64,000 nt of DNA, from positions 62,001 through 126,000 of the forward strand of contig JADZCT010000029.1 of assembly GCA_020851455.1 (NCBI GenBank), given 5' to 3'. The number at the start of each line of letters is the position of its first letter. Positions within the stretch are counted from its first letter, which is position 1. Both the position numbers and the translations under genes were made by a program. This document shows positions 16,601 through 24,340 of this stretch, piece after piece. The DNA comes from Gemmatimonadaceae bacterium (GTDB taxonomy: Bacteria; Gemmatimonadota; Gemmatimonadetes; Gemmatimonadales; Gemmatimonadaceae). The notes under the pieces were generated by a model. It had not been told where the DNA came from, searched no databases, and saw only the letters and a list, made by a program, of their open reading frames with translations.

Positions 16601-17077
16601 GGGTTGCTGCAGATGGCGCAGCAGGCACAGGCAGGCCAGGCTGCAGAGGGTGTTCGCACCCAGGCGCGAGAGTTGAGCCGCGCCCAGCGGGATGTGGCGC
16701 AGCAGCTCGCGGAAGTCGGCGATGCCGACCAGTCGGGCCGTGCGGCCGAGCTTGCGCGCGAAGCGAAACAACTTGCGCAGGCGCTCGAGCAGGGCGCCGT
16801 GGATCCCGCCGTGCTCGAACGGCAGCAGCGCCTGTTCAGGCGGATGCTCGACGCCGGCCGCACGCTCCAGAACGAAAAGCAGGACGAGTCGGCCAAGCGC
16901 GAGTCGAAGCCCGGCGACCAGTCGAACCCGTTCCTTCCTCCCGGCGGGCCGGTGGCGGGCCGTTCGGCGCTGAAGTACCGGGTTCCCGAGTGGAACGAGC
17001 TCCGCGGCCTGAGTCCCGAGGAGCGGCGTCTCGTCATTGACTACTTCCGTCGCCTCAACGGCGACACCCGCCCCTGA
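13661..17077 (+). CDS. Giant DUF4175-like membrane protein with Gln-rich coiled coil
   Basis: 1138 residues. Three membrane segments (about 21-42, 52-74, 146-163) are followed by beta-rich domains (about 170-480) and a very long predicted coiled coil from about 490 to 1090. At about 740-800 it breaks into a Gly/Gln-rich low-complexity stretch. This is the layout of DUF4175 proteins, which occur in envelope operons with MoxR/DUF58-type genes; no enzyme motif is visible. The tail ends Glu-Arg-Arg-Leu-Val-Ile-Asp-Tyr-Phe-Arg-Arg-Leu-Asn. Overlaps the DUF4159 gene by four bases. It may form a large periplasm-spanning rod; that is inference. Confidence 0.85.
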   Translation: MTLLQIVDRERRGALRLLQLSVLARSAAALVAVLSLGALALGGSHWIVLPRVVPFVIWGGALGLAGWIVARYVRAVRREASPVAIAGAVESEQQLRRGSLRGLVELADNRTAFVQRASERLAERLAPLPAPLAPGLRRTLARGVLRGGAVIVGAAVIATIVAARSGDGWRALAHPVDAWRGALLSPISMVDVPTRLLRGSSFRLTIRADGRQAVRLMRRSTGNAWVETPLSLTAGTVTTELGPLDADLTLVASDGRAASDTAVIRVVDRPFLGDVSVTMSFPAYLKRAPETVPADAMLRLPEGTSLAIQGHSSEALAAVMLARGPDSLRLAPDGRRFSGRFLPVASGSWEWVARGVTTQIADVPPPLSIEVVPDSAPVAEIMAPMADSLVEPDGRVAVELLASDDHALESVALRLVRVDAAGRADEPSVQVLGGAGLADWAGSFTLDLAKFRLGAGDAVRLQLVAFDASPKRMRGASREVTLKVPATEEQRSAARAAADSAAARVAALSKAVADLQQRTEQAANQRAAQGAGQQPMEFDKAQQAQKLAQQQKEMSQQVRDVSQAAKDIEKRLRDAGALDTSLARQLQQAQDLMRQALTPEMLDALKKLENSSQQLAGDQARQSLGELSEQQKKMREALEKSTEILKRAALEGAMQTLKDEANELARQQRARADSGRNATPDELKRLDQRTQQLSKDLESLRDKLEKAQADTAAKQANAALDEAQRAAEALDRAMQNKSQQQGQQQAGAQGQQGGAQQQGGAQQQGGGQGGQQQGQQGQQQGGAKGQQGGQSQDGKQQGAPNAGDAADALQRAADALAEGRKAQVEEWKSEVTGEIDQSLQEMLQLARQQDDLASKARRDPGNATLRSEQGAIEQGVEKAAQRLANESRRSALVSQGSQRAMEEARQRVSQAAREAGDPQAMSAAPASMADAAAALRQVASALARDRERANTSQSASGLGELLAQLQQLAQQQGGLNGQMQGLLQMAQQAQAGQAAEGVRTQARELSRAQRDVAQQLAEVGDADQSGRAAELAREAKQLAQALEQGAVDPAVLERQQRLFRRMLDAGRTLQNEKQDESAKRESKPGDQSNPFLPPGGPVAGRSALKYRVPEWNELRGLSPEERRLVIDYFRRLNGDTRP
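15917..15952 (+). repeat. Tandem 18-base repeat in the Gln-rich linker
   Basis: GGTGGCGCACAGCAGCAG occurs twice in a row (15917-15934 and 15935-15952), then a degenerate third start. It encodes Gly-Gly-Ala-Gln-Gln-Gln units, in frame, inside the low-complexity linker of the DUF4175-like protein. Confidence 0.85.
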
Positions 17078-17105
17078 GGATCGCGCGGCGCGGGTGGCGA
17101 TAGTG

Positions 17106-18938
17106 ATGCGGGCAGGGGAGGCATCGTGGCGGCTGGTGCTTGCGCGCGTAGCTGGGCGCACGGCTCTGGCTGTGCGCTGCGCATCCGCAATGGCTTCGGT
17201 GGCGGCAGTTGCCGTGGTTGCAGGGCCGGCGTCTGCGTCCGCGGCCGCGCAGGCGCAGCAGGCGCAGCAGGCGCAGCAGGCGCAGCAGGCGCAGCAGGCG
17301 CAGCAGGCGCAGCAGGCGCAGCAGGCGCAGCAGGCGGCGATAGGCAAGGCGGTGGACCTCGAACAGTCCGGGCGCTGGGTTGACGCGATTGCCGCGTGGC
17401 GCGGCGTGCTCGCGGCCGGCGAGGTGGAGCAGGCCGCGCTTGGCCTCGAACGTGGGTTCTCCCAGCTTGGCCAGGAAGACTCCATCCGCGCCCTGGCCGA
17501 CAGCCTGGTGGCAACGCGGCCCGCCAACCGCGTGCTGCGTTCGATCCAGATCAGGACGCTCCGGTCGCTCGGCCGGCTCGACGACGAGGGGCGAGCGTTC
17601 GAGGCGTGGGTTGCGGCGGCGCCGGGCGAGGCAGCTCCGTACCAGGTGTACGGGAACCAGTTGCTGATGGACGGGCGTGCCGCGCGCGCCGATACGATCC
17701 TCCGGCGCGGCGTGCAGCAAGCCGGGGCAGCGGCGTTCCAGCTCGAGCTGGCGCAACTCTACGTGTCGCTTGGGCGCTGGGCGCGCGGGGCTGCGGCGTG
17801 GCGTGAGATCGTCGCCGCGGAGCCGTACATGGACCAGTCGGCGCTGTTCTCGCTGGGGGCGGTGCCTGCGGGCGAGCGCGATTCCGTGCGCGCGGCTCTG
17901 TCGGCGGCGCCGATGTCGGCCGGCGCGCGGAAGGTTCTGGGTATGCTCGAACTGCAGTGGCTCGATGCGAGGGAGGGATGGCGGATCCTCTCCGCGCTGG
18001 GCGTCGCCGATTCGGCCTATGCCACCTGGGCGGACTTTGCGTCCGGGGCCGAGCGGCAGGGCGCGTGGATACCGGCGCGCGAAGCGTTGCTGAGAATGTC
18101 GTCCACGAAGCCGGAACTGTCGGTGCTCCTGCGCGCCGCCGCGGCCTCGGTGTCGGGCGGCGAGCCAGCGGCGGCCCTTCCAATACTCGCAGGCGCGCGG
18201 CGGCTGGCCGACGGAACCGCGTTGCGCACGCGGGTGGTTCCGCTCGAGGTCCGAGCGTTGACGACGATGGGCCGGGCCGGCGAGGCGGAGGCGCTCGTGC
18301 GCAAGGATGGCGCGCAGGCCGATGAAGGGACGAGGCAGGCGTACGCGCGCCAGATCGCGTGGGGCTGGGTGCGCGCCGGCGAGGTGGAGAAGGCGCGCGC
18401 CGCGCTGGCCGGTGCGAGCGCCGACGACGACGAAGAAGTCTCCGGGTGGATTGCGCTGTTCGAGGGCAACCTCGTGCAGGCACGTGCCGGACTGCGTCGC
18501 CCGGCAGATGCCACGCCGGATGTCGTCACCGCGATGGCGATGCTTGGGCGAACCCGCGCCGACACCAACGCTGACGTTGGCGCCGCATTCCTCGCGTTGG
18601 CCCGCCGTGACACTGCGGCGGCGGCCAACGGGTTCGAGCGCGCGGCGGGCGAGCTCGGTGGAGCGGCACCGCTGATGCTTGCGTTCGCGGCGCGCCTGTG
18701 GGCGGCGAAGAAGTCGGATGCGGCGGCGATCGCGCTGTGGGGCCGGATTGTCGAGCGGTACCCGAAATCGCCAGAGGCGCCCGAAAGCGACCTCGAGTGG
18801 GCGCGCACGCTCCGGCGCAAGGGTGACGCAAGTGGCGCGCGGGAACGCCTGGAGCACCTGGTAATCAGCTATCCTGAGAGTGCGCTGGTTCCTCAGGCGC
18901 GGCGTGAACTGGAATCGTTGCAGGGGGGTGCGTCGTGA
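17106..18938 (+). CDS. Exported TPR protein with Ala-Gln-Gln repeat
   Basis: 610 residues from ATG 17106 (GTG 17094 is also possible), 28 bases after the previous gene. A Sec signal of about 45 residues ends in an Ala-rich stretch, then nine Ala-Gln-Gln repeats, then helical TPR-like repeats to the end, with a clear canonical pair in the last 80 residues (Pro-Lys-Ser-Pro-Glu-Ala, then Tyr-Pro-Glu-Ser). Ala/Leu-rich helices and conserved Gly/Trp positions in between suggest about ten repeats. It is probably a periplasmic scaffold for the DUF4159/DUF4175 set; the next gene starts by GTGA overlap. Confidence 0.8.
   Translation: MRAGEASWRLVLARVAGRTALAVRCASAMASVAAVAVVAGPASASAAAQAQQAQQAQQAQQAQQAQQAQQAQQAQQAAIGKAVDLEQSGRWVDAIAAWRGVLAAGEVEQAALGLERGFSQLGQEDSIRALADSLVATRPANRVLRSIQIRTLRSLGRLDDEGRAFEAWVAAAPGEAAPYQVYGNQLLMDGRAARADTILRRGVQQAGAAAFQLELAQLYVSLGRWARGAAAWREIVAAEPYMDQSALFSLGAVPAGERDSVRAALSAAPMSAGARKVLGMLELQWLDAREGWRILSALGVADSAYATWADFASGAERQGAWIPAREALLRMSSTKPELSVLLRAAAASVSGGEPAAALPILAGARRLADGTALRTRVVPLEVRALTTMGRAGEAEALVRKDGAQADEGTRQAYARQIAWGWVRAGEVEKARAALAGASADDDEEVSGWIALFEGNLVQARAGLRRPADATPDVVTAMAMLGRTRADTNADVGAAFLALARRDTAAAANGFERAAGELGGAAPLMLAFAARLWAAKKSDAAAIALWGRIVERYPKSPEAPESDLEWARTLRRKGDASGARERLEHLVISYPESALVPQARRELESLQGGAS
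17253..17333 (+). repeat. Nine copies of a 9-base repeat (GCGCAGCAG)
   Basis: Nine perfect head-to-tail copies of GCGCAGCAG encode nine Ala-Gln-Gln units just after the signal peptide of the TPR protein. Because the unit is nine bases, copy-number change would keep the frame and only alter linker length. Confidence 0.97.
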
Positions 18939-20251
18939 TCTGGTGGATGAGCGATGGGGCCAAGACGCCGCAGCGGGGCGGACGGCGGTTCCCGGCAGCG
19001 CTGTGGCTTGCCGTACTGGCCTCGACGCTGGTGTCGGGCGCGGTACGCGCGCAGAACCTCTTGGTCCCGATGGACGAGGCGCAGCAGAACCACCTGCGTG
19101 CGTACGGGCTTACGTACTTCGCCCTGAAAGAAGGCGACCGCGCGGAATGGTGGCTCAACTACCGCGGCGGCAGCTTCCTGCTGCCCGACAACCCAGGGCT
19201 GCGCCGGAAGGCCGCGCTCGACGGGGTGACGGTGCAGCCGATTGACGCCGCTGGCGTTGCGGAGGCGCGGCGCGAGATCGCGCAGAGCAACATGGACGCG
19301 ATCCCGCTGGAGAAGGCGCCGCACGTGGCGATCTACTCTCCGCCGAAGTCGCCGCCGTGGGACGACGCCGTGACGCTGGCTCTCCGGTACGCCGGGATTG
19401 ACTACACGCAGATCTGGGACGACGACGTGCTCACGGAGGACCTGTCGAAGTACGACTGGATTCACTTGTTTCACGAAGACTTCACCGGGCAGTTCAACAA
19501 GCTTTACCTCACCTACCGGAATGAACCGTGGTTCATCGAGGAGCGCGATCGCGACCTCACCACGGCTCAGCGTCACGGGTACGCCACAGTGCCCGCGCTG
19601 AAGAAGGCGGTCGCCGCGCGGCTGCGCGATTTCGTTGACCGCGGAGGGTTCATCTTCGCGATGTGCGGCGCCACGGAGACGCTCGAACTCGCGCTCGCGG
19701 GGCAGAACGTGGACATTGCCGCCCCGTTTCTCGACGGCACGCCCATAGACCCGGACGCGGACGCGAAGATGGACTGGACCAGGTCGTTCGCGTTCCAGGG
19801 AGCGCACATCGAGATGAACCTCGGCGTGAACGCGATGAGCGACATTGACGGCCACCAGGTGAACGTTCCATCGAGGCGTCAGAGTCTCGGGACCTTCACG
19901 CTCTTCAACTTCTCGGCGAAGTTCGACCCCGTGGCGACGATGCTCGTGCAGGATCACCGCACCGTAATCCCCGACTTCTACGGCGTGACCACGTCGTTCG
20001 TGAAGGCGCGCCTCAAGCCAGGCGTTACCGTGCTTGCCACGGAGGAGGGCACCCCGTGGGTGAAGTACATCCACGGCGACTATGGCAAGGGATCGTGGAC
20101 CTACCTTGGCGGGCACGACCCCGAGGATCCGCAGCACAACATCGGCGCGCCTCCGACCGATCTGGCCCAGCGGCCGAACTCGCCGGGCTACCGCCTCATC
20201 CTCAACAACGTACTTTTCCCGGCCGCGAAGAAGAAGCCGCTGAAGACGTGA
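18935..20251 (+). CDS. Exported GATase-like protein of unknown function
   Basis: 438 residues from GTG 18935 (ATG four codons on is possible). A Sec signal ends at about Ala-Arg-Ala-Gln40. The body looks like a class I glutamine-amidotransferase/ThuA-type Rossmann fold: Trp-Ile-His-Leu-Phe-His (175-180), an Ala-Arg-Leu-Arg-Asp-Phe-Val-Asp-Arg-Gly-Gly-Phe helix-strand unit (228-239), then Phe-Ala-Met-Cys-Gly-Ala-Thr-Glu, placing Cys244 at the nucleophile elbow. The helix-strand unit resembles that of the DUF4159 protein upstream. Some databases may label such proteins asparagine synthetase B; no such domain is visible. The helicase follows by GTGA overlap. Confidence 0.75.
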   Translation: MIWWMSDGAKTPQRGGRRFPAALWLAVLASTLVSGAVRAQNLLVPMDEAQQNHLRAYGLTYFALKEGDRAEWWLNYRGGSFLLPDNPGLRRKAALDGVTVQPIDAAGVAEARREIAQSNMDAIPLEKAPHVAIYSPPKSPPWDDAVTLALRYAGIDYTQIWDDDVLTEDLSKYDWIHLFHEDFTGQFNKLYLTYRNEPWFIEERDRDLTTAQRHGYATVPALKKAVAARLRDFVDRGGFIFAMCGATETLELALAGQNVDIAAPFLDGTPIDPDADAKMDWTRSFAFQGAHIEMNLGVNAMSDIDGHQVNVPSRRQSLGTFTLFNFSAKFDPVATMLVQDHRTVIPDFYGVTTSFVKARLKPGVTVLATEEGTPWVKYIHGDYGKGSWTYLGGHDPEDPQHNIGAPPTDLAQRPNSPGYRLILNNVLFPAAKKKPLKT

Positions 20252-22836
20252 GGAGCGCGCTTCCCGCGAAGGCAGCGGCCGCGGCAGGGCCGCCGGCATC
20301 GCGGCTTTCCCCGACGGCAGCCCGCGCCATCCGCACGGCGATCGTCCTCGCGGGCGGGCGCGAGGTGTGTTTCACCTGCGAGGTGGACGGCTCGGGGGGC
20401 GTCGTCGCCGCCCGCGTCGTGGCGCGCGGCGACGCGACTAGCGTGCTGGCCCTGCCCGGGTTTGCGAAGCGCGGAGAAATTCTCGTTCACAACCATCCTT
20501 CCGGCGTTCTCGATCCGTCGGGGCCCGACCTTGACGTCGCCGCGCGCATGCACGACGAAGGGGTCGGGTTCGCCATCGTGGATAATGACGCGACGCGGTT
20601 CTACGTCGTGGTCGAAGTTCCGGAAGCGCCAGAGATCGTCCAACTGGATGGGGGCGAGGTTGCCTCGCTCCTGGGGTCCGATGGACCTGTCGCCGCCCTG
20701 CTTGGGCGCTACGAGGACCGTCCGGCGCAGCGGGAGATGGCCAGCCGCGTCGCTCGCCTCTACTCGCTGGGCGGAATCGGGCTCATCGAGGCAGGCACCG
20801 GCGTTGGCAAGTCGCTCGGGTACCTCGTGCCGGCTCTGCGGTGGGCGGCAGCCAACGGAGAACGCACGATCGTGAGCACCAACACGATCACGCTGCAGGA
20901 GCAGCTCGTAGGAAAGGACCTGCCGTTCCTCGCCGAGGCGCTCGACGATCAGCCGGTACGCTTCGCGCTGCTCAAGGGCTGGCGCAACTACGTGTGCCTG
21001 CAGCGGCTGGAGCAGGCGCGCAGCGCGGCGGGGTCGTTGTTCGAGCCGGAGCTGATGGGTGAGTTCGACGCCATTGACCGGTGGGCCGCGCGCACGAGCG
21101 ACGGGTCGCTCGGCGACCTGCCGGCGCCCCCGCGCGCGGAAGTGTGGGACGAGGTTGCCGCAGAATCGGACCTCTGCACGCGGCTCAGGTGCCCCTACTT
21201 CGATCGCTGCTTCGTGTTCAGGGCGCGCCGGGCGGCTGCGCAGGCCGATGTCATCGTCGTGAACCATCACCTGCTGATGGCCGACCTCGCGGTGCGCCGC
21301 GCGTCGCAGAACTGGGACGACGCCGCGGTGCTGCCGTCGTACTCGCGGCTGGTGATTGACGAGGGGCACCATCTCGAGGACGCGGCTGCCTCGCACCTTG
21401 CGAGCAGGGCGTCCCGGCGCGGCGTGCAGCGGCTGCTCTCCCGCATCGAGCGCAAGGGCAGAGGGCTCCTGCCCGCGCTCGAGACGATGCTCGGGCGGTC
21501 GAACGACCTTCTGTCGGTAGCGAGTCTCGACTTGGTGCGGGTGCGCCTCTACGGCACGCTGCAGTCCGCGCGGCAGAGCGCCGAGCGGCTGTTCGACGTG
21601 CTCGACGGCTGGATGGCGTCGCAGCCGGACTCGCAAGTGCGCCTCACCGACGCGTTCGACGACGAAGGCGTCTGGCGCGCCGGGCTCGGCGACGCGCTCG
21701 ACGGCCTCCTTCGCGAGCTGGACGCGCTTGGCGACGGACTCACGCTCGTGCGTGACCGCGTCGAGCTCGATGAATCGCGCGCCGAGGAACTGGCGCCGCT
21801 GATGGGCGAACTGCGCGGCGTGATTCGCCGGCTCGAAGGTGCGGGCGACGCGCTGCGCGGCGCGCTGAGGCCAGATGGCGGCGAGCACGAGCGGATCCGC
21901 TGGATCGAGTCGAAGGGCTCGGCCGGGTCGTCGGGCGGCAATGCCGGGGCGGGCGCTGGCCGCCAGCGGCAACTCGGCGTGGCCAGCGTTCCGCTGGATC
22001 TCGCGCCCATCCTCCGCGACGACCTCTTCCGTAAGGTTGACACCTGCGTCGTGACGAGCGCGACGCTTGCCGTTGGCGACGGCTTCGGCTTCATCGCGCG
22101 GCGGCTCGGGCTCGACCAGGACGACGTCGAGCCGGACACTGCGATCCTCGGGTCGCCGTTCGATTTCGCCGCCCAGGCCGTTCTTGCGATCCCCGACGAC
22201 CTCCCCGCGCCGGCGCAGGGCGACCGCGCGCACGCGGCGCGCACCGCCGAGGTGGCCGCCGACCTCATCCGCCTTGCCGGAGGAGGGGTGTTCGTCCTGT
22301 GCACGAGCCATCGCGACGTGCACGACATCGCGCGGCTGTTGCGCGAGGGCGGGGCCGGTCGCGCAGCGGGCCCACTCCTCGTGCATGGCGAGGACGGGCG
22401 CGACCAGATGCTGCGGCGGTTCCGCGACCATGGCGACGCCGTGCTCGTGGGTACGGCATCGTTCTGGGAAGGCGTGGACGTCGCGGGCCGGGCGCTCCGC
22501 GGGCTGGTGCTGGCCAAGATTCCATTTCGCGTTCCCACCGAGCCGGTCACTGCGGCGCACTGCGAGGCAATCGAGGCGGCGGGACGGGATGCATTCGCCG
22601 AGTACATGGTGCCGCACGCAGCGCTGCGCCTCAAGCAGGGGTTCGGCCGCCTCATCCGTTCCACGCGAGACCGGGGCGCGGTCGTGATCTGCGATCCGCG
22701 CGTCCTGAGGCGCGGGTACGGGGCGTCGCTGCTGGCGGGCCTTCCGCCGGCAAAGCGCCTGCAGGGCTCATGGGCGTCTCTCCGCCCGCAGCTTGCGGCG
22801 TTCTACGGGGAGTCCGATTCGTCGGATGAGGGGTAG
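20248..22836 (+). CDS. JAB/RadC-like metalloprotease domain fused to DinG-type Fe-S helicase
   Basis: 862 residues from GTG 20248 (GTGA overlap). Residues about 25-125 form a JAB/RadC-like domain with the full JAMM pattern: His81-Asn-His83, Ser91 and Asp94. From about 160 an XPD/DinG superfamily 2 helicase follows: Walker A Glu-Ala-Gly-Thr-Gly-Val-Gly-Lys-Ser (181-189), four Cys for a 4Fe-4S cluster (250, 310, 315, 321), Asp-Glu-Gly-His (371-374, in place of DEAH), motif IV-VI including Gly-Phe-Gly-Arg-Leu-Ile-Arg. The helicase unwinds DNA 5' to 3'; the role of the JAB domain is unknown. Long DinG homologues often carry an N-terminal exonuclease, which is replaced here. Confidence 0.9.
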   Translation: MRSALPAKAAAAAGPPASRLSPTAARAIRTAIVLAGGREVCFTCEVDGSGGVVAARVVARGDATSVLALPGFAKRGEILVHNHPSGVLDPSGPDLDVAARMHDEGVGFAIVDNDATRFYVVVEVPEAPEIVQLDGGEVASLLGSDGPVAALLGRYEDRPAQREMASRVARLYSLGGIGLIEAGTGVGKSLGYLVPALRWAAANGERTIVSTNTITLQEQLVGKDLPFLAEALDDQPVRFALLKGWRNYVCLQRLEQARSAAGSLFEPELMGEFDAIDRWAARTSDGSLGDLPAPPRAEVWDEVAAESDLCTRLRCPYFDRCFVFRARRAAAQADVIVVNHHLLMADLAVRRASQNWDDAAVLPSYSRLVIDEGHHLEDAAASHLASRASRRGVQRLLSRIERKGRGLLPALETMLGRSNDLLSVASLDLVRVRLYGTLQSARQSAERLFDVLDGWMASQPDSQVRLTDAFDDEGVWRAGLGDALDGLLRELDALGDGLTLVRDRVELDESRAEELAPLMGELRGVIRRLEGAGDALRGALRPDGGEHERIRWIESKGSAGSSGGNAGAGAGRQRQLGVASVPLDLAPILRDDLFRKVDTCVVTSATLAVGDGFGFIARRLGLDQDDVEPDTAILGSPFDFAAQAVLAIPDDLPAPAQGDRAHAARTAEVAADLIRLAGGGVFVLCTSHRDVHDIARLLREGGAGRAAGPLLVHGEDGRDQMLRRFRDHGDAVLVGTASFWEGVDVAGRALRGLVLAKIPFRVPTEPVTAAHCEAIEAAGRDAFAEYMVPHAALRLKQGFGRLIRSTRDRGAVVICDPRVLRRGYGASLLAGLPPAKRLQGSWASLRPQLAAFYGESDSSDEG

Positions 22837-22846
22837 ATTCACTCGG

Positions 22847-23461
22847 ATGCAAAGGCCTGGGAAGATCGTCTGCGTTGGCCGGAACTACCGCGCGCACGCG
22901 AAGGAGATGGGTAACGACGTGCCCGCCGAGCCGCTCCTGTTCCTCAAACCCCCGTCAAGCGTGATTGGCGGCGGCGAGGCGATCATGCTCCCAGCGGACG
23001 CCGGCCGCGTTGATTTCGAGGGCGAGATCGGCGTCGTGGTCGGAGCGATCCTGCGTCGAGCGACCGAAGAGGAGGCGTCGAGGGCCATACGGGGGATCGT
23101 CGCGGCCAACGACGTTTCCGCGCGCGACTGGCAGAAGAAGGACGGCCAGTGGGCGCGGGCCAAGGGTTCCGACACGTTCCTCCCGCTCGGGCTTGAAGCG
23201 CCGGTTCCCCGGGACCATTCCACGCTGGAGGTCGTGACTCGCCACAACGGCGTTGAGCGGCAGCGCGCAAGCGCAAGCGAGATGGTTTTCCCAATTCCGT
23301 TTCTGCTCTCGTACGTGTCGCGTTACATCACGCTGGAGCCGGGGGACGTGCTGCTCACCGGTACTCCCGCCGGTGTCGCGCAACTTGCTCCCGGCGACAC
23401 GGTTGAGGTCGAAGTCGTGGGGCTTTCGCGCGTGTCGAATCCGGTGATGGCCGGGGGGTGA
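22847..23461 (+). CDS. Fumarylacetoacetate hydrolase family protein
   Basis: 204 residues from ATG 22847, ten bases after the helicase stop; an in-frame ATG at 22826 would overlap it. FAH-fold signs: Cys-Val-Gly-Arg-Asn-Tyr, Phe-Leu-Lys-Pro-Pro-Ser-Ser, Asp-Phe-Glu-Gly-Glu (metal-binding acidic residues), Asn-Asp-Val-Ser-Ala-Arg-Asp, Lys-Gly-Ser-Asp-Thr-Phe and Thr-Gly-Thr-Pro-Ala-Gly-Val. The family includes acylpyruvate hydrolases and oxaloacetate tautomerases; the small single-domain form resembles YcgM-type enzymes. Substrate not determined. Confidence 0.92.
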   Translation: MQRPGKIVCVGRNYRAHAKEMGNDVPAEPLLFLKPPSSVIGGGEAIMLPADAGRVDFEGEIGVVVGAILRRATEEEASRAIRGIVAANDVSARDWQKKDGQWARAKGSDTFLPLGLEAPVPRDHSTLEVVTRHNGVERQRASASEMVFPIPFLLSYVSRYITLEPGDVLLTGTPAGVAQLAPGDTVEVEVVGLSRVSNPVMAGG

Positions 23462-23464
23462 CCC

Positions 23465-24340
23465 GTGGCTGAGCGTCGCCGCCGTGTGATCAGCACGCCC
23501 GGGGAGAGGCGCGAGTCGCGTTCTCCGGGGTCGGTGGCGCTGTCCATCTCCCTCCACGTCATACTCGTGGTGGTGCTGCTGCAGATCGCGGTCGCGCCGA
23601 TGGACTGGATCAACCTGCTCATGCGGGTCGAGCCGCCGCCGGTCGAGCGAATCGGCTTCCTGCAGTTGCCGCGCGGCGAAGAGACTGGCGAGGCGCCGCG
23701 GCGCGGTGGAAACGACAGGCCAATAACGACCGCGGTTCCTCCGCGGGTTTTCGTGCCTCGGGTGACGCCATCGGAGGCGCCGAGCGGCCTCCCGTCCATT
23801 CCGGTGTCGCCCCCGCGCACGGCGCCCGACCTCGGCACCGGTCCGCTCGTAGGCGGAGGAGGGGACACGCGTGGCGTGCGGCCCTCGTACGCCGACCCGA
23901 GGCTCTGGACGCCCGTGGCGCCGGAGGTCACGGCGCCGCTTACGTACAGTGAAAAGGCCGACAGCGTGATGGCGCCGATCTACCGCATGATTGCCGACTC
24001 GATGAAGGCGGCGATGGCGGCAGGGCGCGACCCGACGGACTGGACCTTCAAGGTGGGCGGGCAGAAGTTCGGGATGGACCAGAAGTTCATCCGGCTCGGG
24101 CCCGTTTCGATCCCAACTGCTGCCCTGGCGTTCCTGCCGCTGAACGTGACGGGGAACCCGTCGTTGATTGACCGCGACAGGCGCCTTGCGGCCATGCGGT
24201 CGGAGATCATGGAGCAGGCAGCGCGCGCCTCGCGCGACGACGACTTCAAGCGGGCGGTGCAGGCGCTCCGTGAGCGCAAACAGAAGGAGCGCGACGACGA
24301 GCGGGCGAAGAAGGCCGCTCCTCCTTCGATCACGCCGTAG
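23465..24340 (+). CDS. Pro-rich single-pass membrane protein, TonB-like layout
   Basis: 291 residues from GTG 23465. A basic N terminus precedes one membrane helix (about 25-46), then a Pro/Arg-rich stretch (about 55-150) and a C-terminal helical domain with a charged Lys/Arg/Glu end. The topology is that of a TonB-like or anchored periplasmic protein, but no TonB C-terminal domain is recognisable. Family unknown. It ends convergently with the LexA-like gene, overlapping by 11 bases. Confidence 0.68.
   Translation: MAERRRRVISTPGERRESRSPGSVALSISLHVILVVVLLQIAVAPMDWINLLMRVEPPPVERIGFLQLPRGEETGEAPRRGGNDRPITTAVPPRVFVPRVTPSEAPSGLPSIPVSPPRTAPDLGTGPLVGGGGDTRGVRPSYADPRLWTPVAPEVTAPLTYSEKADSVMAPIYRMIADSMKAAMAAGRDPTDWTFKVGGQKFGMDQKFIRLGPVSIPTAALAFLPLNVTGNPSLIDRDRRLAAMRSEIMEQAARASRDDDFKRAVQALRERKQKERDDERAKKAAPPSITP

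Noticed and set aside
17253-17333. A CRISPR array
   Set aside because: The repeats are 9 bases with no spacers and lie in frame within a coding gene.
14825-17527. A 900-codon open frame on the minus strand across the DUF4175-like and TPR genes
   Set aside because: It is Leu/Arg-rich shadow coding antisense to well-supported genes, caused by high GC and the Gln-rich repeats, and shows no family pattern.
20188-22617. An 809-codon open frame antisense to the helicase
   Set aside because: The plus frame holds all helicase and JAMM motifs; the antisense frame has none.
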